From: Minicystis rosea
Lineage (GTDB): Bacteria; Myxococcota_A; Polyangia; Polyangiales; Polyangiaceae
Direction of reading: 5' to 3'
Assembly (NCBI GenBank): GCA_001931535.1
Contig: CP016211.1
Span: 6,493,573-6,557,572, forward strand
Length of the DNA stretch: 64,000 bases
The notes beneath the pieces were generated by a model, which had not been told where the DNA came from, ran no database searches, and saw only the letters and a list, made by a program, of their open reading frames with translations. The position numbers were made by a program, and so were the translations under genes. Shown in pieces: positions 28,488-36,901 of this stretch (position 1 is the stretch's first letter; each line of letters opens with the position of its first letter).

Positions 28488-30434
28488 GTGACAAGCGCTT
28501 CCTCCGAGATCGTCGCCGCCCCCGCGCCCTCCCTCCTCCGTCGCGTGCTCCGCTTCGTGTGGGGCGACCGCCCATGGATGGTCGCGTTCGTCTACTCGCC
28601 CACGCTCATCGCGATGCTGCTCGATGTGGTGGTGCGCCCGAGCGCGCTCGCGCGGCTCTCCGGCGGGATGACGGCGGTCTACTTCGGATCGGCGTTGGCG
28701 GGCTCGGGCGTTTGGGGCGCGCTCCTGTGGTTCGGATCACGGCTCTTCCTCGTACGCTCCGGCCGCTACGCGATCGCGGCGCGCGCCGCGTTGGGTGTCT
28801 TGTTCGGGGGTCTGTTCCTCCCCTTCGCCGTCTTCGCCTACGGCGGACAAGCCATCTACTACCGCGCGTTCCACGCCTATGTTTCGCGCGACTCCGTGCG
28901 CATGGGCATCCGCGTGCGCGGCGACGTCGTCGCCTGGTTGTCGTCGTGGGTCTCGGGGCTCGCGGTGATGATCATCGTGGGCATCGCCGTCACGGTGCTG
29001 GTGACGATGCTCGTGCGGCGCGCCGCCGAGCCGCTCTCGCGGGCCACACCGATATGGCCCCTCCTGCTCCTCGGGCTCTCGGGCTACTGCTACTGGACCG
29101 ATTTCATCGAGACACGCGCGCTCCAAGCGGCGCCGCCCGATGCGTGCTTCATGCATGGAATCGTCTACACCGCGCGTGTGGCCATCACGGGCGCGCCGCC
29201 GCACGGCGTGACGTTGCGCACCCCGGATCCGCTGCCGCCGCTCACGCCGCCCGCGCACCGGCCCAACGTGGTGGTGATCCTCTCGGAGAGCGTGCGCGCC
29301 GACGCCCTCTGCTCGGCCAAGGCCGATGGCTGCGACGCGCCCTTCCTCGACGCGGAGGTGCCCGAGCGCGTGGCCCTCGGCAAGCTCACGGCGCAGGCCT
29401 CGGGCACCTTCAGCGCCTGCATGATGCTTTGGACCGGGCTCGGGCCCCAAGTCGACTTCATGACGGCCCATCGCGCGCCGATGCTCTGGGAGCTCGGCCA
29501 CGCCGTCGGTTATCGCACGGCCTACATCGCCTCGCAGAACCTGCTTTATCAAGATCTCGGCACCTACCTGCAAAGGGCGGGCATCGACGTGCAGAAGAGC
29601 GCCGTCGATCTCGGGGACGCACCCGACGTGCACATCGGCGCGCCCGACGAGAACGCCACCGCCCGCGCGCTCACCTTCGCCCGCGAGGTGCCGGCGGAGA
29701 CTCCCTATTTCATGCTGGTGCACCTCTCCAACACGCACTGGCCTTATCGCGTCGATCCCGCGCTCGAGCCCTACACGCCGCACGACACGGGGCCTCTCGC
29801 CAATCGGCAAACGCTGCTCAACCACTATCGCAACAGCGTGCGCCTCCAGGAGCGCACGGTGGCCACGTTCCTGCGCGAGCTCAAGAAGGACCCGCGCTGG
29901 GACGACACGGTGGTTCTCTTCCTCTCCGATCATGGAGAGCAATTCCGCGAGCACCGGCGCCTCCATCATCTGAACAACCTCTTCGACGAAGAGGTCAACA
30001 TCCCCGGCTTCCTCGTCGCCGGCGAGCACGCGCTCACGCCCGACCAACGCGCCGCGCTCGCGACCTTCGCCGGCAAGCGGACCTACAGCCAGGATATGCA
30101 GGCGACGATCGTCGATCTCTTCGGTGTCTTCGATCAACGCGACAAGCTGCCGTTCGGCGAGCTGACCGCGGGCCGCTCCCTGCTCCGGCAGCGCCCCTTG
30201 TTCGAGCCGATGATGCCGATGTCCACGACGAGCGCCGTCTACGAGGACGACGATCCCGTTTATGGCGTCCGCCAAGGCGAGCTGCTCCTCGTGTGGAGCG
30301 AAGTCGGCGCCTTCAAGTGCTACGACAGCCGCCACGATCCGGGCCACAAGAAGCCCGTGGCCAACACGCGTTGCAGCCGGTTGATGGAAGCGGCCCGCGA
30401 TCTCTGGCCCGACCTCCACCTCCCCGCTCCCTGA
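28488..30434 (+). CDS. Membrane phosphoethanolamine transferase-like protein (sulfatase superfamily)
   Basis: The product is 648 residues. About five membrane spans occupy residues 1-215. The periplasmic catalytic domain belongs to the alkaline phosphatase/sulfatase superfamily: VVVILSESVRADAL supplies the first metal ligand, SGTFSACMMLWTG holds the probable Thr nucleophile, and LSDHGEQFREH supplies Asp/His ligands. The layout matches EptA-like enzymes that add phosphoethanolamine to lipid A or other envelope glycans. The frame is open far upstream across the GST gene, but the family match begins at the GTG at 28488, which has TATACC 11 bases upstream. Confidence 0.85.
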   Translation: MTSASSEIVAAPAPSLLRRVLRFVWGDRPWMVAFVYSPTLIAMLLDVVVRPSALARLSGGMTAVYFGSALAGSGVWGALLWFGSRLFLVRSGRYAIAARAALGVLFGGLFLPFAVFAYGGQAIYYRAFHAYVSRDSVRMGIRVRGDVVAWLSSWVSGLAVMIIVGIAVTVLVTMLVRRAAEPLSRATPIWPLLLLGLSGYCYWTDFIETRALQAAPPDACFMHGIVYTARVAITGAPPHGVTLRTPDPLPPLTPPAHRPNVVVILSESVRADALCSAKADGCDAPFLDAEVPERVALGKLTAQASGTFSACMMLWTGLGPQVDFMTAHRAPMLWELGHAVGYRTAYIASQNLLYQDLGTYLQRAGIDVQKSAVDLGDAPDVHIGAPDENATARALTFAREVPAETPYFMLVHLSNTHWPYRVDPALEPYTPHDTGPLANRQTLLNHYRNSVRLQERTVATFLRELKKDPRWDDTVVLFLSDHGEQFREHRRLHHLNNLFDEEVNIPGFLVAGEHALTPDQRAALATFAGKRTYSQDMQATIVDLFGVFDQRDKLPFGELTAGRSLLRQRPLFEPMMPMSTTSAVYEDDDPVYGVRQGELLLVWSEVGAFKCYDSRHDPGHKKPVANTRCSRLMEAARDLWPDLHLPAP

Positions 30435-30525
30435 GCCTCCCGCGAACCATCGCGCCGCTTCGGGCCTGACCTCGGTCGTCTCGGTCACGGTCTGCGCCGG
30501 CGTTCGAGCTTTGGCGGGGGGTGCC

Positions 30526-30554
30526 TTGACTTGGATGCGATCCGCATCTAACCT
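30526..30554 (+). promoter_or_regulatory. Promoter TTGACT-N17-TAACCT with embedded inverted repeat
   Basis: The -35 box TTGACT (30526-30531) and -10 box TAACCT (30549-30554) are separated by exactly 17 bases. The spacer contains the perfect inverted repeat GATGCG-ATC-CGCATC (30534-30548), which fills it up to the -10 box. Initiation about seven bases downstream would fall on the ATG at 30562, giving a leaderless transcript. A repressor bound to the repeat would block RNA polymerase. The likeliest binder is the NrtR-like protein encoded immediately downstream, but that is inferred. Confidence 0.65.
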
Positions 30555-30561
30555 TCGATGC

Positions 30562-31350
30562 ATGGTGCAGCGAAGGTCGCCTCCCGGATCCACCCGCGGC
30601 GGCGAGGCTGCGCCTTCGGCGGCCGAGCGCGAGGACGAGCAGTACCTCGCCACCTATGATGCTTCGCAGTTCGAGCATCCATCCGTCGCGGTGGACGTCG
30701 CCTTGGTCACGGTGACGGACGGGACGATGCGCACGCTCCTGATGCGGCGGTCCGATCCGCCGCAGCGCGGTCGCTGGGCGTTGCCCGGCACGTTCGTGCA
30801 GATGGATGAGGCGCTGGAGGCGACGGCCGCCCGCGCGCTCGGCACGAAGGTGGGTGTCGAAGGGGTTTATCTCGAGCAGCTCTACACCTTCGGGGCGCCG
30901 CGGCGCGATCCGCGGACCCGCGTGATCACGGTGGCGTATTACGCGCTCATCGACGAAGCGCGGCTCACCGGGCTCCGGCCCGAATGCACCGTGGCGCGCC
31001 TCGAAGTGCCTTGGACCGGCGAGGAGGGCGGCCCGGTGGAAGCGCGCGACGAGCACGACAAACCGCTGACGCTCGCCTTCGATCACGCGCACATCCTCGG
31101 GATGATGGTGAAGCGTTTGCGGGGGAAGCTCGATTATACGCCCATCGGCTTCGAGCTCCTGCCCGACCGCTTCACGCTGGCCGCGCTCCAACGCGTGCAC
31201 GAGACCATCCTCGGGCGCGCGATCAACAAGGATTCTTTTCGTCGCCGCATGGTCGCTTCAGGAATGATCGAGGCCACCGGCGATTTCGAAGAGGCCGCGC
31301 AACACCGGCCTGCAGAGCTCTTCCGCTTCCGCCGCCCGGCGGCCGACTGA
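30562..31350 (+). CDS. NrtR-like transcriptional regulator (degenerate Nudix plus winged helix)
   Basis: The product is 262 residues. Residues about 40-150 form a Nudix fold, but the catalytic box GX5EX7REUXEEXGU is degenerate: after Gly76 the core REUXEE reads RALGTK (91-96), so the metal-binding Glu residues are lost. The C-terminal part matches the winged-helix domain of NrtR regulators (YTPIGFELLPDRFTLAALQ, then ETILGRAINKDSFRRRM). NrtR proteins sense ADP-ribose or NAD-related ligands and repress NAD metabolism genes. An NAD-kinase-like gene lies two genes downstream. The ATG at 30562 is favoured by the promoter position; the frame is open to 30511. Confidence 0.85.
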   Translation: MVQRRSPPGSTRGGEAAPSAAEREDEQYLATYDASQFEHPSVAVDVALVTVTDGTMRTLLMRRSDPPQRGRWALPGTFVQMDEALEATAARALGTKVGVEGVYLEQLYTFGAPRRDPRTRVITVAYYALIDEARLTGLRPECTVARLEVPWTGEEGGPVEARDEHDKPLTLAFDHAHILGMMVKRLRGKLDYTPIGFELLPDRFTLAALQRVHETILGRAINKDSFRRRMVASGMIEATGDFEEAAQHRPAELFRFRRPAAD

Positions 31351-31374
31351 AGCGGAGGACATACGTCGAGGCTT

Positions 31375-31394
31375 CGAGGGCCCATTGGCCCTCG
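31375..31394 (+). terminator. Hairpin between the regulator and the SPFH gene
   Basis: CGAGGGCC and GGCCCTCG pair perfectly around the loop CATT, 24 bases after the regulator stop codon and 75 bases before the SPFH start. It could be a terminator, an attenuator or an RNA-processing site that sets relative expression within the cluster. Confidence 0.45.
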
Positions 31395-31469
31395 CGCCCA
31401 ACCTGCGTGCGCGGGCTTCCGCGCGCGAAGGGACACGTGTGCCCGCCACCGCCGCCGATGGAGACAGCC

Positions 31470-32495
31470 ATGGCTGACATTCGGAGCTTCATTTTCCTCC
31501 GCCACCTCCGCGCCGACAACAGCGCCCACGTGATTCGTTATCGTCGCGGCAAGCTCGTCGCGAGCGGGCGCGGCCTCTCGTTCTGGTTTTCGCCGATGAG
31601 CACGAGCATCGTGGAGATCCCCATCGACGATCGGGAGCTGCCTTTGGTCGTCACCGCGCGCTCGGCCGATTTCCAGGACGTGGCCGTGCAAGGCGTGATC
31701 ACGTATCGCGTGGCCGATCCGGTGGCGCTCGCCGACCGGGTGGACTTCACCATCGATACGCACACGGGCGTGCACCTCCGGCAACCGCTCGAGAAGATCG
31801 CGCTCTATCTGTCGCAGCTCGCGCAGGAGCATGCGGCCCAGTGGATCGGCGCGACGCCGCTGCGCGAGGTGCTGCGCGACGGCCCGCGGGAGGTGCGCGA
31901 GCGCGTGACGGCCGCGATCCTCGCGGACGAGGCGACATCGGCCATGGGGATCGTCGTGGCCAGCGTGCGTGTGGCCGCGGTGGCGCCGAGCAAGGATCTC
32001 GAGCGTGCTTTGGAGGCGCCCATGCGCGAGCGCATTCAACAGGAGGCGGACGAGGCGGCCTTCGCGCGGCGCGCGCTGGCGGTGGAGAAGGAGCGTGCCA
32101 TTCAGGAAAACGAGCTGCAGAATCAAATCGAGCTGTCGCGGCGCGAGGAGCAGCTCATCGCCCAGCGCGGGCAGAACCAGAAAAGGCAGGCCGGCGACGA
32201 GGTCGAGGCCAAACGCATCGTGACCGAAGGCGAGGCGGCGCGCATGCGCACCACCGCGGAGGCACAGGCCGAATCGCTTCGTCTGGTGGAGGGCGCCAAG
32301 GTCGAACAGGAGCGGGCGCGCATGGAGATCAGCCGATCGGCCGAGCCCGCGGTGTTGGCCGCGTTGGCGGCGCGCGAGCTGGCGGGCAAGCTCCACCGCA
32401 TCGATCACCTGCACATCGGCGCCGACTCGCTCGCTCCGCTGCTCACGGAGCTCGTCACCGCGGGCACGAAGAAGCTCGAAGGGAGGACGGCGTGA
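31470..32495 (+). CDS. SPFH/band-7 domain protein
   Basis: The product is 341 residues. It has no N-terminal membrane span, unlike classical stomatins. Residues about 15-190 form the SPFH domain (RYRRGKLVASGRGLSFWFSP, then ELPLVVTARSADFQDVAVQG). Residues about 200-300 are a charged coiled coil rich in Glu/Arg/Gln (EADEAAFARRALAVEKERA), as in flotillins. Such proteins oligomerise on membranes into scaffolding cages. The downstream NAD-kinase-like gene overlaps by four bases, so the two are translationally coupled. An alternative start four codons upstream (31458) is possible. Confidence 0.88.
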   Translation: MADIRSFIFLRHLRADNSAHVIRYRRGKLVASGRGLSFWFSPMSTSIVEIPIDDRELPLVVTARSADFQDVAVQGVITYRVADPVALADRVDFTIDTHTGVHLRQPLEKIALYLSQLAQEHAAQWIGATPLREVLRDGPREVRERVTAAILADEATSAMGIVVASVRVAAVAPSKDLERALEAPMRERIQQEADEAAFARRALAVEKERAIQENELQNQIELSRREEQLIAQRGQNQKRQAGDEVEAKRIVTEGEAARMRTTAEAQAESLRLVEGAKVEQERARMEISRSAEPAVLAALAARELAGKLHRIDHLHIGADSLAPLLTELVTAGTKKLEGRTA

Positions 32496-33385
32496 GCGCC
32501 GCGCCTCGGGTCGTCACCGTCACGCGGCCGACCGACTACGAGGCGCTGCTCGCGCGGCACGGGACGCGCGAGCAAGCGCGGTTCTTCCTGTCGCGGCGGG
32601 ATCAATCGATCGACGAGGTGGAGGGGCGTCACAAGCGCTTCGAGGGTGTGCTCGCCCGCGTGTCGCAGGCCATTCCGGTGCGCTGGCGGCGCACGCGCCT
32701 GCGCCGCGGCGAGCTCTCGCGCTTCGTGTTCGAGCCGGACGACGTGGTGGTGGTGATTGGGCAGGACGGGCTCGTGCCCAACGTGGCGAAGTATCTCGAT
32801 GGGCAGAGGGTGATTGGGATAAACCCCGATCCCGCGCTCTACGACGGCCTCTTGGTGCGTCATCGGGTGGAGGCGATTGCCGATCTCCTCGCCGACGCCG
32901 CCGCGGAGAGGTGCCGAATCGAAGAGCGCACCATGGTGGAGGCGAAGCTCGATGACGGGCAGCGGCTCTTGTCGCTCAACGAGATCTTCGTGGGGCAGCG
33001 GACGCACCAGTCGGCGCGCTATCGCATCCGGCGCGGCCGAAAGGAAGAGCGGCAATCGTCCTCGGGCCTCATCGTGGCGACGGGCACCGGCGCCACCGGC
33101 TGGGCCCGCTCGATTCAACGGGATCGGCGGGCCGAGGTAGCCTTGCCGAAGCCCACGGAATCCGCGCTGTCGTTCTTCGTGCGGGAGGCCTTTCCCAGCG
33201 TGGCGACGGGGACCACCCTCACCGAAGGGCGCCTCGGTGAAGGCGAGGTCCTCTGCGTGACGAGCGAGATGAACGACGATGGCGTGGTGTTCGGTGACGG
33301 CATCGAAGAAGATCGATTGACCTTCGGGTGGGGCGTGAAGGCCGAAGTGATGATGGCGCGGGAGCGGCTCCGCATCGTGGCCTGA
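32492..33385 (+). CDS. Divergent NAD kinase-like protein
   Basis: The product is 297 residues. The order of motifs is that of ATP-NAD kinases: an IGQDG motif (89-93) in place of GGDG, then RVIGINPDP, the conserved Asn-Glu pair (LNEIFVG, 163-164) and ATGTGATGW (196-204) in place of TPTGSTAY. The altered first motif and an unrelated N-terminus of about 80 residues make NAD phosphorylation uncertain; it may bind NAD, phosphorylate another substrate or act as a sensor. The GTG start overlaps the SPFH stop codon. With the NrtR-like regulator it forms an NAD-related cluster. Confidence 0.75.
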   Translation: MSAAPRVVTVTRPTDYEALLARHGTREQARFFLSRRDQSIDEVEGRHKRFEGVLARVSQAIPVRWRRTRLRRGELSRFVFEPDDVVVVIGQDGLVPNVAKYLDGQRVIGINPDPALYDGLLVRHRVEAIADLLADAAAERCRIEERTMVEAKLDDGQRLLSLNEIFVGQRTHQSARYRIRRGRKEERQSSSGLIVATGTGATGWARSIQRDRRAEVALPKPTESALSFFVREAFPSVATGTTLTEGRLGEGEVLCVTSEMNDDGVVFGDGIEEDRLTFGWGVKAEVMMARERLRIVA

Positions 33386-33555
33386 GTCGATGCGAGGCCT
33401 ACGCAAGGGCCTTGTCGCGACAGCAATGTCAGGGCGCGCGGCCAATGACCTGCGAAATGCGCGCAAGGCACGTGGCGTGCAAAGGCGGCCCGCATCGAGC
33501 GGGCTCCGGCGGCACCGCGCGCGGCACCTCGCTCGACATGGCTTCCGAGGAATCG

Positions 33556-33884
33556 ATGAAACAGACGATGCGCTTGCTTTCTCTCTCTGCCTTCCTCTCC
33601 TGCGCGGCGCTCGCCGCTTGCGGCAACAGCGGGGGAGTTGTCCGCAACCCACCGAGGTCGACGAATACTGCTTCGATTGGCCCCTCCCCGAGGACGCGGG
33701 CACCGGCGGCGAGCCGGGCGCGTGCCCCGATCCCAAGAGCGCGGAGGCCACGAACGACGTGACGATGTTCGGCAAGGACGCGAACGGCGAAGGCATTCAG
33801 GAAGGGGCCAACGTGGTCGGCGCCGGCAGCACCAAGCAGGGTCAATGCTGCTATCGAGCGTCGCAGATCTTCTTCTGCGAGTGA
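33556..33884 (+). pseudogene. Frameshifted small Cys-containing lipoprotein
   Basis: A lipoprotein signal peptide starts at the ATG at 33556 (TMRLLSLSAFLSCAALAACG). Just after the lipid-attachment Cys the frame is lost at a run of five G (about 33630-33634). The continuation is in the next frame: CPQPTEVDEYCFDW, then GACPDPKSAEATNDVTMFG, ending QCCYRASQIFFCE at 33884. Adding one G to the run restores a single protein of about 109 residues. It is a true one-base deletion or a sequencing error. No function is recognised. Confidence 0.7.
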
Positions 33885-33972
33885 CGGCGAATGAGCGAGG
33901 GGTGGACGCCTCGTGAGGCTCGGCAGCACGAGGCGCTTGCCGCCGGCCGCGCCTCGTCGAAAAGAAGCCGGC

Positions 33973-34746
33973 ATGAGGCACAGTGACGGGAGCGCGGGAG
34001 ACGCCAACTACGGGGCGATTGGGAAGCGTTACAGCGATTATCGCAAGCCGGAGCCGCGCATCGCCGCGATGATCGGAGAAGCGCTCGGCGACGCGCGGAA
34101 GGTCCTCAACGTGGGTGCCGGCGCCGGATCCTACGAGCCCGAGGATCGCGAGGTGACCGCGGTGGAGCCATCGGCGTCGATGCGCGCGCAACGCCCGGCG
34201 CACCTCGCCGTGGCCATCGATGCGACCGCCGAGAGCCTGCCTTTCGCGGACGATCAATTCGATGCATCCATGGCCACGTTCACGGTCCATCAATGGTCGG
34301 ACCTCGACAAAGGCCTTCGCGAGCTGCGCCGCGTGACGCGTGGCCCCGTGCTCATCCTCACGTGTGATCCGGACGAGGTGCAACGATTCTGGCTCCACGA
34401 TTATGCACCGGAGGTGCTGTCGACCGAGGCGCGGCGCTATCCTTCGCTCGCGGCCATCCGCCGCGGGCTCGGCACCGACATCGACGTTCGCCCGGTGCCG
34501 ATTCCGCTCGATTGCCGCGACGGCTTCAACGAAGCGTATTACGGCCGTCCGGAGATGCTGCTGGAAGAGGGCGCCCGACTCTCGTGCTCGGCATGGAGCT
34601 TCGTCGCGCCCGCGGTGGCCCAAGGCTATGTCGAAACGCTCCGAGCCGATCTCGAGAGCGGGCGCTGGGACGAGAAATATGGCCGGCTGCGGACGCAACC
34701 GGAGCTCCATGGATCGTTGTACTTGATCGTTTCGCGCGGAAAGTAG
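33973..34746 (+). CDS. Class I SAM-dependent methyltransferase
   Basis: The product is 257 residues. The Rossmann-like SAM-binding motif I is VLNVGAGAGSYEP (about residues 43-55), followed by an acidic residue after beta-2 (VTAVEPSASM) and motif II/III around ESLPFADDQFDASMATFTVH, as in ubiquinone/menaquinone-type methyltransferases (Methyltransf_11). The substrate is unknown. The ATG at 33973 is preferred because family similarity begins soon after. It precedes the diiron-enzyme gene by about 220 bases in the same direction. Confidence 0.85.
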   Translation: MRHSDGSAGDANYGAIGKRYSDYRKPEPRIAAMIGEALGDARKVLNVGAGAGSYEPEDREVTAVEPSASMRAQRPAHLAVAIDATAESLPFADDQFDASMATFTVHQWSDLDKGLRELRRVTRGPVLILTCDPDEVQRFWLHDYAPEVLSTEARRYPSLAAIRRGLGTDIDVRPVPIPLDCRDGFNEAYYGRPEMLLEEGARLSCSAWSFVAPAVAQGYVETLRADLESGRWDEKYGRLRTQPELHGSLYLIVSRGK

Positions 34747-34920
34747 GGCGCTCGGACGCCGTCGCTTCAGGCGGCGCGCCGCTCGTGCTCGTCGGGCGGC
34801 GCGCGCCGGTGACGGCGTCCGTGAACGAAGGTGACTCGATGTCTCCACGACGCGACGCGCTGCGGTGAAGAGCCGTCGCTCCGTCCCGAGCTGCGCGGTT
34901 CATGAATCATGTGGATCCGC

Positions 34921-34948
34921 TTGCGTGGGCGCCGGCATCCCGCATAAT
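34921..34948 (+). promoter_or_regulatory. Candidate promoter TTGCGT-N16-CATAAT
   Basis: A -35-like TTGCGT (34921-34926) and a -10-like CATAAT (34943-34948) are spaced by 16 bases. Initiation near 34955 would give a leader of about 15 bases that contains GGAGG (34960-34964) before the ATG at 34970. Confidence 0.45.
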
Positions 34949-34969
34949 CGGCAGCTCATGGAGGTCTTC

Positions 34970-35689
34970 ATGCACAAGCAGTTCACCGAGCCCATCTTCT
35001 CTCAGCTCTCCGTGTACCGCGACCGGCTGGTCGAGCATCCGCTCCTGACCGCTGCGCGGGGCGGAGAGCTCCCCGTTCCCATCCTGCACGAGCTTGCTTT
35101 TCACCAGTTCTCCGACAGCATCCTGTGGATCCCGATGCTGGCGCAGATGAAGTCGAAGACCCATCGGTCACGACGCCTGCGCCGAGCCATCGAGGACAAC
35201 ATCGCTCACGAAGCGGGCCTGAACGGCGATCCGACAGCGCATCCGTCGCACGTGACCCTGGCCGTGGAGATGATGCGGAGCCTCGGTCTCCGCGCCACGC
35301 CCGAGTTCCCGCGCGAAGCCTTCGATCGCTCGGCCACCCACTGGCTCTCGGACGATTTCGCGCGCTTCGGCGAGCCTGAAATCGCGGGCTGGCTCCTCAC
35401 GGCCGAGACCCTGGTGCCGCTGTTCTTCGAAGCCATCGTGCCGGGCTTCGATACGCTCGGCAGCGATACGCGCTACTTCCACGAGCACATCCACATCGAC
35501 GCCGACGAGCACGCAACGTGGATGGCAGAGGCGGTCGGCGACGTGGTCGATCTGTATGGCCCGAGCGCCATCCCCGCGATCATCGTGGGTATGCGCGAGG
35601 CTTGGGAAGACACGATCGAGGTGCCCGACGAGCTGTGGAAGCGCGCGCAGGCGCCGTCCCTGTCGGTGCCCGTGCATCGGAGAGCGTGA
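34970..35689 (+). CDS. Haem-oxygenase-like diiron enzyme (iron-containing redox enzyme family)
   Basis: The product is 239 residues, all-helical. Candidate metal ligands are Glu75, His80 and Glu81 (AIEDNIAHEAG) and a late helix His-Asp-His set (HIHIDADEHATWM, residues 174-181), with Glu146 between. This resembles the haem-oxygenase-like diiron oxidase/oxygenase family (TenA/CADD-like). Members cleave or hydroxylate amino-acid or fatty-acid substrates, often in natural-product pathways. The start at 34970 has an excellent GGAGG five bases upstream. No biosynthetic cluster surrounds it; the nearest partner is the methyltransferase gene. Confidence 0.75.
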   Translation: MHKQFTEPIFSQLSVYRDRLVEHPLLTAARGGELPVPILHELAFHQFSDSILWIPMLAQMKSKTHRSRRLRRAIEDNIAHEAGLNGDPTAHPSHVTLAVEMMRSLGLRATPEFPREAFDRSATHWLSDDFARFGEPEIAGWLLTAETLVPLFFEAIVPGFDTLGSDTRYFHEHIHIDADEHATWMAEAVGDVVDLYGPSAIPAIIVGMREAWEDTIEVPDELWKRAQAPSLSVPVHRRA

Positions 35690-35988
35690 GCTTTACCGAT
35701 TCGCTCGAAGGTCGAGGACGCCGAGCGAGATTGGATTGAGCCGACCAGGGCCCGCGAGCCGACGAGGCGCGAGGATGAAGGCGGGATCTCGCCTGCTGAA
35801 GTCCGAGCAATGCAGTCGGGCGAAGCGCCCCCAAAGGCTCCGTCTGCTTTCGTGAGGCGTTCTCACGCTGTCATTGGAGGAGAGGTGTCCAGGCATGGGC
35901 ATGCGCCGTCGGCGACCATGCCCGGACCGAGAGAGTATGTGGCGAACCCCGGCGTTGGGTTCGCCTCGCTCATCTCATGTTCTCGCGA
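35690..35988. other. Convergent intergenic region
   Basis: About 300 bases between two convergent genes. A hairpin at 35941-35965 probably ends the minus-strand barrel gene; the rest shows nothing recognisable. Confidence 0.4.
35941..35965 (-). terminator. Hairpin after the beta-barrel gene
   Basis: GGCGAACCC and GGGTTCGCC pair perfectly (9 bp) around a seven-base loop, 24 bases beyond the stop codon of the minus-strand gene at 35989. Confidence 0.55.
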
Positions 35989-36756
35989 TCAGAAGAAGAG
36001 AGCGCCGCCGATGGCGCCGTTCACCGTCCAACCGATGCCTTCCACGACGGCGACGGTGGAGGGGCCGCCGGTGAGGTCGAGGAAGAAGTTCTTCCAGGCG
36101 AAGAGCAGCTCCGGCCCGCCGATGCCGTCGCCGACGCGGCCGCCCGGCAGGAACTTGTCGCCGCCGAGGCGATAACGGAAACGGCTGTCGGCGCCGACAC
36201 GGAGCCAGGGCGTCACGTCGTAGCCGACACGCAGCTTGATCTCGCCGTCGACCTCGTGCTCCTCGATGCCGCCGCCGACGATGACGTTGGCGTCGAGGTG
36301 CATTCGGTTCCGCGCGACCGAGAAGAGCAGGCCGCCTTCGATTTCACCGGCGACCTCGGCGAAGCCCTCGAATCGATAGCTGAGGAGAGCGCCCAAGGCC
36401 CAGCCGCGGGCGCGATCACCGAAGATGCGGCCCTGCACGGTGAACGAGGGGGCGACCTCGCCGCTCACGCCCTGATCGATGTCGACCCGGATGGTGAGCC
36501 GATCGATGGGCGAGCCCCAGACGCGGCCGCCGCCGACAGGCTTGGTGTCGACACCCGCGCCGGCGCGCCCGAAAATGCCACCATAACCGGCGGCGCCCAC
36601 GGATCGCGCGGTGGCGCCGAATGCGGAGGTGGTGAGGCCCACGAGCGGAACCTGCTCGCGGATGTCGTCCACGGGCTTGAGGGGGCTCTCCGCACGCGCG
36701 GAAGAAGCAACGAGCGAGATCGCGGCGAGGGCGACGAAGGACGGAAAAAGGCGCAT
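35989..36756 (-). CDS. Outer membrane beta-barrel-like protein, unknown
   Basis: The product is 255 residues. A signal peptide (MRLFPSFVALAAISLVASSARA) is followed by alternating hydrophobic/polar strands with many Gly, Arg and Tyr, e.g. EIKLRVGYDVTPWLRVGADS and a final TVNGAIGGALFF ending in Phe, which suits an outer membrane barrel of about ten strands. No specific family is recognised. TAGGAT (complement of 36765-36770) lies eight bases before the ATG, so the transcript may be leaderless. It is transcribed in the same direction as the amine oxidase gene, 145 bases downstream of that gene's stop codon. Confidence 0.6.
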   Translation of the reverse strand: MRLFPSFVALAAISLVASSARAESPLKPVDDIREQVPLVGLTTSAFGATARSVGAAGYGGIFGRAGAGVDTKPVGGGRVWGSPIDRLTIRVDIDQGVSGEVAPSFTVQGRIFGDRARGWALGALLSYRFEGFAEVAGEIEGGLLFSVARNRMHLDANVIVGGGIEEHEVDGEIKLRVGYDVTPWLRVGADSRFRYRLGGDKFLPGGRVGDGIGGPELLFAWKNFFLDLTGGPSTVAVVEGIGWTVNGAIGGALFF

Positions 36757-36850
36757 GGCAGCGCATCCTACGCAGGTCACGGACAACTGCAACGGGCCCG
36801 CGCAGGACACCCTTCGATGCGGCTCCGACGCGCATCGGGGAACAGGCGGC

Positions 36851-36884
36851 GCCGGCCGGCAGACACCATGGCTTGCCGGCCGCG
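36851..36884 (-). terminator. Hairpin after the amine oxidase gene
   Basis: GGCCGGCA (36854-36861) pairs with TGCCGGCC (36874-36881) around a 12-base loop, 21 bases past the stop codon on the minus strand. There is no T-tract. Confidence 0.5.
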
Positions 36885-36901
36885 CGCCCGAACGCTGACC
36901 G

